Source of the DNA: Pleomorphomonas oryzae DSM 16300
GTDB taxonomy: Bacteria > Pseudomonadota > Alphaproteobacteria > Rhizobiales > Pleomorphomonadaceae
Reading direction: 5' to 3'
DNA: 64,000 nt
Assembly: GCF_000422965.1 (NCBI RefSeq)
Contig: NZ_KE383965.1
Location: forward strand, 75,225 to 139,224
Shown one piece after another: positions 61,385-64,000 of the stretch (the first letter of the stretch is position 1; every line of letters starts with the position of its first letter). The notes below the pieces were generated by a model. The model worked only from the letters and a program-made list of their open reading frames with translations, made no database searches and was not told the origin of the DNA. Position numbers and translations under genes: made by a program.

Positions 61385-62253
61385 GCGATCATTCGAGATC
61401 CCTGCAGGCCCGTCCCGGCGTCGGGTTATCGGCCAGCATTGTCCAGTACTGCGAGCTGCGGTTCAGCCGCCTCGTGGTCGATCGTCCCTCGCTGATCGTA
61501 CTGAGCCACGGCAGCAAGCTGTTGCAGTCGGGGCGCGGGCAGTGGACCGTTCGCGGCGGCGAGGCGGTTGTGCTGGCCGGCGGGCAGACCTTCGACGTCA
61601 CCAATCGGATGTCCGAGCGCGGCTCCTACGGCGCGCGCTGGCTGGTGTGGGACCCGGCGGTTCTCGCGAGCTTCGAGAGAACGGCGCCCGGGGGACCGGT
61701 CACCCCGGACGTGACGCTGCTCGGCAAGACCGACGCGGCCTTTGCCGATGCGTTCGACCGCGCCGTCGAGGCGGTGGGCGATGCGGTGCACATTCCCGAG
61801 GCGGTGGCGCAGCATCGGGTGGCGGAGCTGCTGGTCTGGCTGTCGCTGAAAGGCGTCCGGATCTCCCAGGCGGAGAACCTCAGCCTGACGGCGCGGGTGC
61901 GGCGGCTGTTCGAGGCGTCGATCGCCGAGCCCTGGACGATCGCCACTGTCGCCGACCGTTTCGCCCTCAGCGAGGCGACGCTGCGCCGGCGCCTGTCGCA
62001 GGAGGGGACCACCGTTGGCGACCTCCTGGTCGACGTGCGCATGTCGCAGGCCATGCTGCTGTTGCAATCGACCGATCAGGCGGTCAACCGCATCGCCCTC
62101 GACGTCGGCTACGAGTCCCCGTCGCGCTTCGCCAACCGGTTTCGGGAGCGGTTCGGCTTCCCGCCAACGGCGATCCGGGGGCATGCGAGAGGGGGCGAGA
62201 GGATCGAGCGACGGGGTGAGAGGCTGATTGAGGTTGGAGCGGTAGCGGGGTGA
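61381..62253 (+). CDS. AraC-family regulator
   Basis: 290 residues from ATG 61381. N-terminal cupin-like sensor ('GQWTVRGGEAVVLAGGQTFDVTN...'), C-terminal AraC domain ('EPWTIATVADRFALSEATLRRRLSQEGTTVGDLLVDVRMSQAMLLLQSTDQAVNRIALDVGYESPSRFANRFRERFGFPPTAIRG'). Coupled to the VOC gene, which it may regulate or whose product may shape its signal. Confidence 0.9.
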   Translation: MSDHSRSLQARPGVGLSASIVQYCELRFSRLVVDRPSLIVLSHGSKLLQSGRGQWTVRGGEAVVLAGGQTFDVTNRMSERGSYGARWLVWDPAVLASFERTAPGGPVTPDVTLLGKTDAAFADAFDRAVEAVGDAVHIPEAVAQHRVAELLVWLSLKGVRISQAENLSLTARVRRLFEASIAEPWTIATVADRFALSEATLRRRLSQEGTTVGDLLVDVRMSQAMLLLQSTDQAVNRIALDVGYESPSRFANRFRERFGFPPTAIRGHARGGERIERRGERLIEVGAVAG

Positions 62254-62261
62254 GTGGAGAT

Positions 62262-62457
62262 TGATATCAACCGCCCGCCTTACCTTCCTGAGGTCCCCGC
62301 CTTCGCGGGGATGACAGGTGAATTATATAGATGGAACAATAGGTAGCGGCTCGCGCGTTTATAACGCTGTCATCCCCGCGAAGGCCGCTTGAATTCACGT
62401 GTGAATTCAAGGTGGGGACCTCAGGCGGGAAAGGGTGAGGGGCACATATAGCGCGCT
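62262..62457. repeat. Bipartite REP-like element, copy 14
   Basis: Left arm CTGAGGTCCCCGCCTTCGCGG, right arm ATCCCCGCGAAGG then the nested palindrome at 62388-62411 (CTTGAATTCACG half, here with GT at the centre) and GGGGACCTCAGG. Outer GATATCAACCG / CATATAGCGCG. Confidence 0.85.
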
Positions 62458-62458
62458 C

Positions 62459-62839
62459 TCACGCCACCCCGAGCAACAGCGCTGCCGCCGTTGCCACCAT
62501 CACCGCCGCCGTGACGCCGTGCATGCCGAGCGCCAGCTTGGTGTTGCCCTTGGCGGCCAGGATCACCGACATGTCGCCGAGGGCTATGAAGGCTTCCACC
62601 AGCAGGACGAGGCCGACTTCGCGGGGCGTGGCCGATATCATCATCGCCAGCACCACCAAGCCGGAGGAGATGTCGCGCACGCCCTTGAGGCGCAACCACC
62701 AGGGAACATTGGGGCCTCCTTCGGGGAAGGGCAGGCCGAAGCTGCGCGCCGCGGTGAGCGGGACGGTGAGATATTGCAGGCCAATGACGATGATCGCCAG
62801 CGCGAGGAGCGCGGCTATTCCGAGCGGAAGCCAATGCAT
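62459..62839 (-). CDS. Small membrane protein, DUF4267 family
   Basis: 126 residues with four hydrophobic helices: 'WLPLGIAALLALAIIVIGLQYL', 'RLKGVRDISSGLVVLAMMI', 'VGLVLLVEAFIALGDMSVIL' and 'GMHGVTAAVMVATAAALLLGV'. The G.RD...G and 'E.....GD' patterns fit DUF4267. Function unknown. Divergent from a TetR regulator with paired palindromes between, so it is repressed by that protein. Confidence 0.8.
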   Translation of the reverse strand: MHWLPLGIAALLALAIIVIGLQYLTVPLTAARSFGLPFPEGGPNVPWWLRLKGVRDISSGLVVLAMMISATPREVGLVLLVEAFIALGDMSVILAAKGNTKLALGMHGVTAAVMVATAAALLLGVA

Positions 62840-62871
62840 TTCGGATCTCCTATCTAGTCGTGAGATAATTT

Positions 62872-62907
62872 CTAGCGTCGCTAGATCATATAATCTAGCA
62901 TTGCTAG
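62872..62907. promoter_or_regulatory. Twin TetR operators
   Basis: CTAGCGTCGCTAG (62872-62884) and CTAGCATTGCTAG (62895-62907): two 13-bp palindromes sharing CTAGC...GCTAG, 23 bp apart, in the divergent promoter region. Confidence 0.75.
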
Positions 62908-62955
62908 GATGTCAAACGGCGCTATGATGTAGCCGGTGACGCGAAGGAGATCGGG

Positions 62956-63531
62956 ATGGGTGTGGCCGAGCGGAAGAGCCGGGAGCGGGCCGAGCGCGAG
63001 CAGCGCATCGTGGCGGCGGCGCGGGCGATCGCCGAGCGGGAGGGTTGGGAGGCCGTGACCGTCCGCCGTCTCGCCGAGGAGATCGAGTATAGCCAGCCGG
63101 TGCTCTATTCGCATTTCGAGAACCGCACGGCCATCGTCGCGGCGGTGGCAGTGGAGGGGTTCAAGGAGATCGGCGAGGTGCTGCGGTCGGCGGCCGACAA
63201 GGCCGGTGGGCCGGCGGAGGCGGTGGACGCCGTTGCGCGAGCCTATCTCGACTTCGCGCTTGGCCATCCTGCCCTCTATGAGGCGATGTTCGTGCTGCCC
63301 ACCGATCTGCGCTTTGCCGAGGCGGATACCAGGGCGGAACTGAGGGCGGCTTTCGACGCGCTGGCCGGCGTGGTGACGCCGTTCTGCGCCAACGCGGAGG
63401 TGGCGGCGGAGGCCTTCTGGGCCGCATTGCATGGCCTCGCCGAACTGGAGCGCTCGGGCCGCATCAGGCCGGGCATGCGGGGGGAACGGGTGGCGCTGGT
63501 GGTGCGGGCTGTGGTGGGGGCGGAGGGATAG
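62956..63531 (+). CDS. TetR-family regulator
   Basis: 191 residues. HTH: 'IVAAARAIAEREGWEAVTVRRLAEEIEYSQPVLYSHFENRTAIVAAVAVEGF'; the C-terminal half has 'FALGHPALYEAMFVLPTDL' of the WHG-type TetR_C family. It probably represses the divergent DUF4267 gene and itself via the two palindromes. Confidence 0.9.
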   Translation: MGVAERKSRERAEREQRIVAAARAIAEREGWEAVTVRRLAEEIEYSQPVLYSHFENRTAIVAAVAVEGFKEIGEVLRSAADKAGGPAEAVDAVARAYLDFALGHPALYEAMFVLPTDLRFAEADTRAELRAAFDALAGVVTPFCANAEVAAEAFWAALHGLAELERSGRIRPGMRGERVALVVRAVVGAEG

Positions 63532-63536
63532 GGAGA

Positions 63537-63664
63537 CCTATACCGACCGATCGCCCTTTCCGGCCTGAGGTCCTCTGCCTTCGCAGAGGAAGACAGGTGA
63601 ATTATATATTTGAAACAATGAGGTAGACGCTGCTCTCAAGTGTCTTCCTCTGCGAAGGCAGAGG
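63537..63664. repeat. REP-like element, copy 15, broken by IS30
   Basis: Left arm GCCTGAGGTCCTCTGCCTTCG then CAGAGGAAGACAGG, AT spacer, right arm TCTTCCTCTGCGAAGGCAGAGG (63642-63663) that stops where GACCTCAGG should follow. The IS begins there. Confidence 0.8.
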
Positions 63665-64000
63665 ATGGATTCACGTTTGAAGCGCAACAGAGATGAAGTC
63701 TTTGAATACCTCTGCGGGTGTCCTGTAGCCAAGGATCTTTCTCGGGCTTTCGTTGTATTGGCGCATGACGGTCTCAACTCCATCTGTCGGAATGGCTTGG
63801 AGATCTGTGGTGCTGGGCAGGTAGCGGCGCATGCGTCCGATGGCGTTTTCGATGCCGCCCTTCTGCCAGGGCCTGTGCGGGTCACAGAAGTAGGTGGGCA
63901 AGGAGAGCTCCTCTGCGAGGCGGTGATGACGGGCAAACTCGCCCCCATTGTCGAAGGTAACGGAGGCGCGCAACGGCTCGGGCAAGGCCGCGAAGAAGGT
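63665..64000 (-). mobile_element. IS30-family insertion sequence, partial
   Basis: The element end is placed at about 63665 where the REP sequence stops; the sequence TGGATTCACGTTTGAAGCGC is the likely terminal repeat. The other end lies beyond the window. Insertion is into the right hairpin of REP copy 15. Confidence 0.75.
63671..64000 (-). CDS. IS30-family transposase, C-terminal part
   Basis: Reading frame open from the right edge to TGA 63671-63673, only a few bases from the IS end. It encodes the C-terminal catalytic region: 'VTFDNGGEFARHHRLAEELSLPTYFCDPHRPWQKGGIENAIGRMRRYLPSTTDL' with the second Asp (FDNGGEF) and Glu (KGGIEN) of the DDE triad, then 'ESPRKILGYRTPAEVFKD'. The N-terminal HTH and first Asp lie outside the window. 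Appears intact as far as visible. Confidence 0.9.
   Translation of the reverse strand, partial: TFFAALPEPLRASVTFDNGGEFARHHRLAEELSLPTYFCDPHRPWQKGGIENAIGRMRRYLPSTTDLQAIPTDGVETVMRQYNESPRKILGYRTPAEVFKDFISVALQT

Overview
The window is GC-rich chromosomal DNA from an alphaproteobacterium. The codon use, the ATGA start/stop overlaps, the many divergent regulator/oxidoreductase pairs, the ketose ABC operon with split transketolase and the dispersed rhizobial-type palindromes point to the Hyphomicrobiales (Rhizobiales); a Pleomorphomonas-like genus is a guess. No rRNA, tRNA or CRISPR array was seen.

Region 1 (1-16.1 kb) is a run of small redox and stress modules, mostly a regulator beside an oxidoreductase: Rrf2/flavoprotein/methyltransferase, HxlR/old yellow enzyme, TetR/SDR, MarR/F420-type reductase, HxlR/RibD-like reductase and HxlR/NmrA. 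Toxin-antitoxin remnants and an AbiEii-type nucleotidyltransferase pair lie among them. Region 2 (16.1-18.4 kb) is a patchwork: a truncated AraC regulator abuts a duplicated HxlR gene tail, followed by an AT-rich islet with two small genes and a membrane-anchored alpha/beta hydrolase, then a MarR fragment and a dispersed palindrome. Region 3 (18.5-22.1 kb) holds rcnA/rcnR-type nickel/cobalt efflux, a twin long-hairpin locus, a PRC-barrel protein and PPK2.

Region 4 (22.4-34.1 kb) is the most interesting. It holds a sigma-54 activator with a Cys-rich GAF domain, an unknown two-gene TPR/pentapeptide locus, a toxin-antitoxin-like pair, and an operon of an ATC-hydrolase-like protein, L-cysteine desulfidase and a YkvI-type transporter. 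The operon lies behind a good -24/-12 promoter and twin upstream palindromes. I propose that the activator at 23.3 kb drives this thiazoline/cysteine catabolic operon.

Region 5 (34.2-50.6 kb) holds an MFS exporter, LysR regulators, tandem GFA proteins, an SDR, a PIMT-like methyltransferase, a RelE/HigA-type pair, a MarR/metallo-beta-lactamase module, a LysE exporter, a GAF-Fis regulator with its aldehyde dehydrogenase and a HbpS/GlcG-like protein. Region 6 (50.7-60.2 kb) is one long minus-strand sugar operon: RpiR regulator, split transketolase, ABC transporter, FGGY kinase and ketose epimerase. It looks built to import a ketopentose or related sugar, epimerise it, phosphorylate it and pass it to the pentose phosphate pathway. 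Region 7 (60.9-64 kb) has a VOC/AraC pair, a DUF4267/TetR pair and the end of an IS30-family element.

At least 15 copies of one bipartite REP-like palindromic element (about 60-270 bp) punctuate the window, nearly all directly after gene stop codons. Their arms vary with compensating changes. Four copies carry a nested EcoRI-containing palindrome in one arm, one supplies a gene's C-terminus and stop codon, and one is interrupted by the IS30 element.
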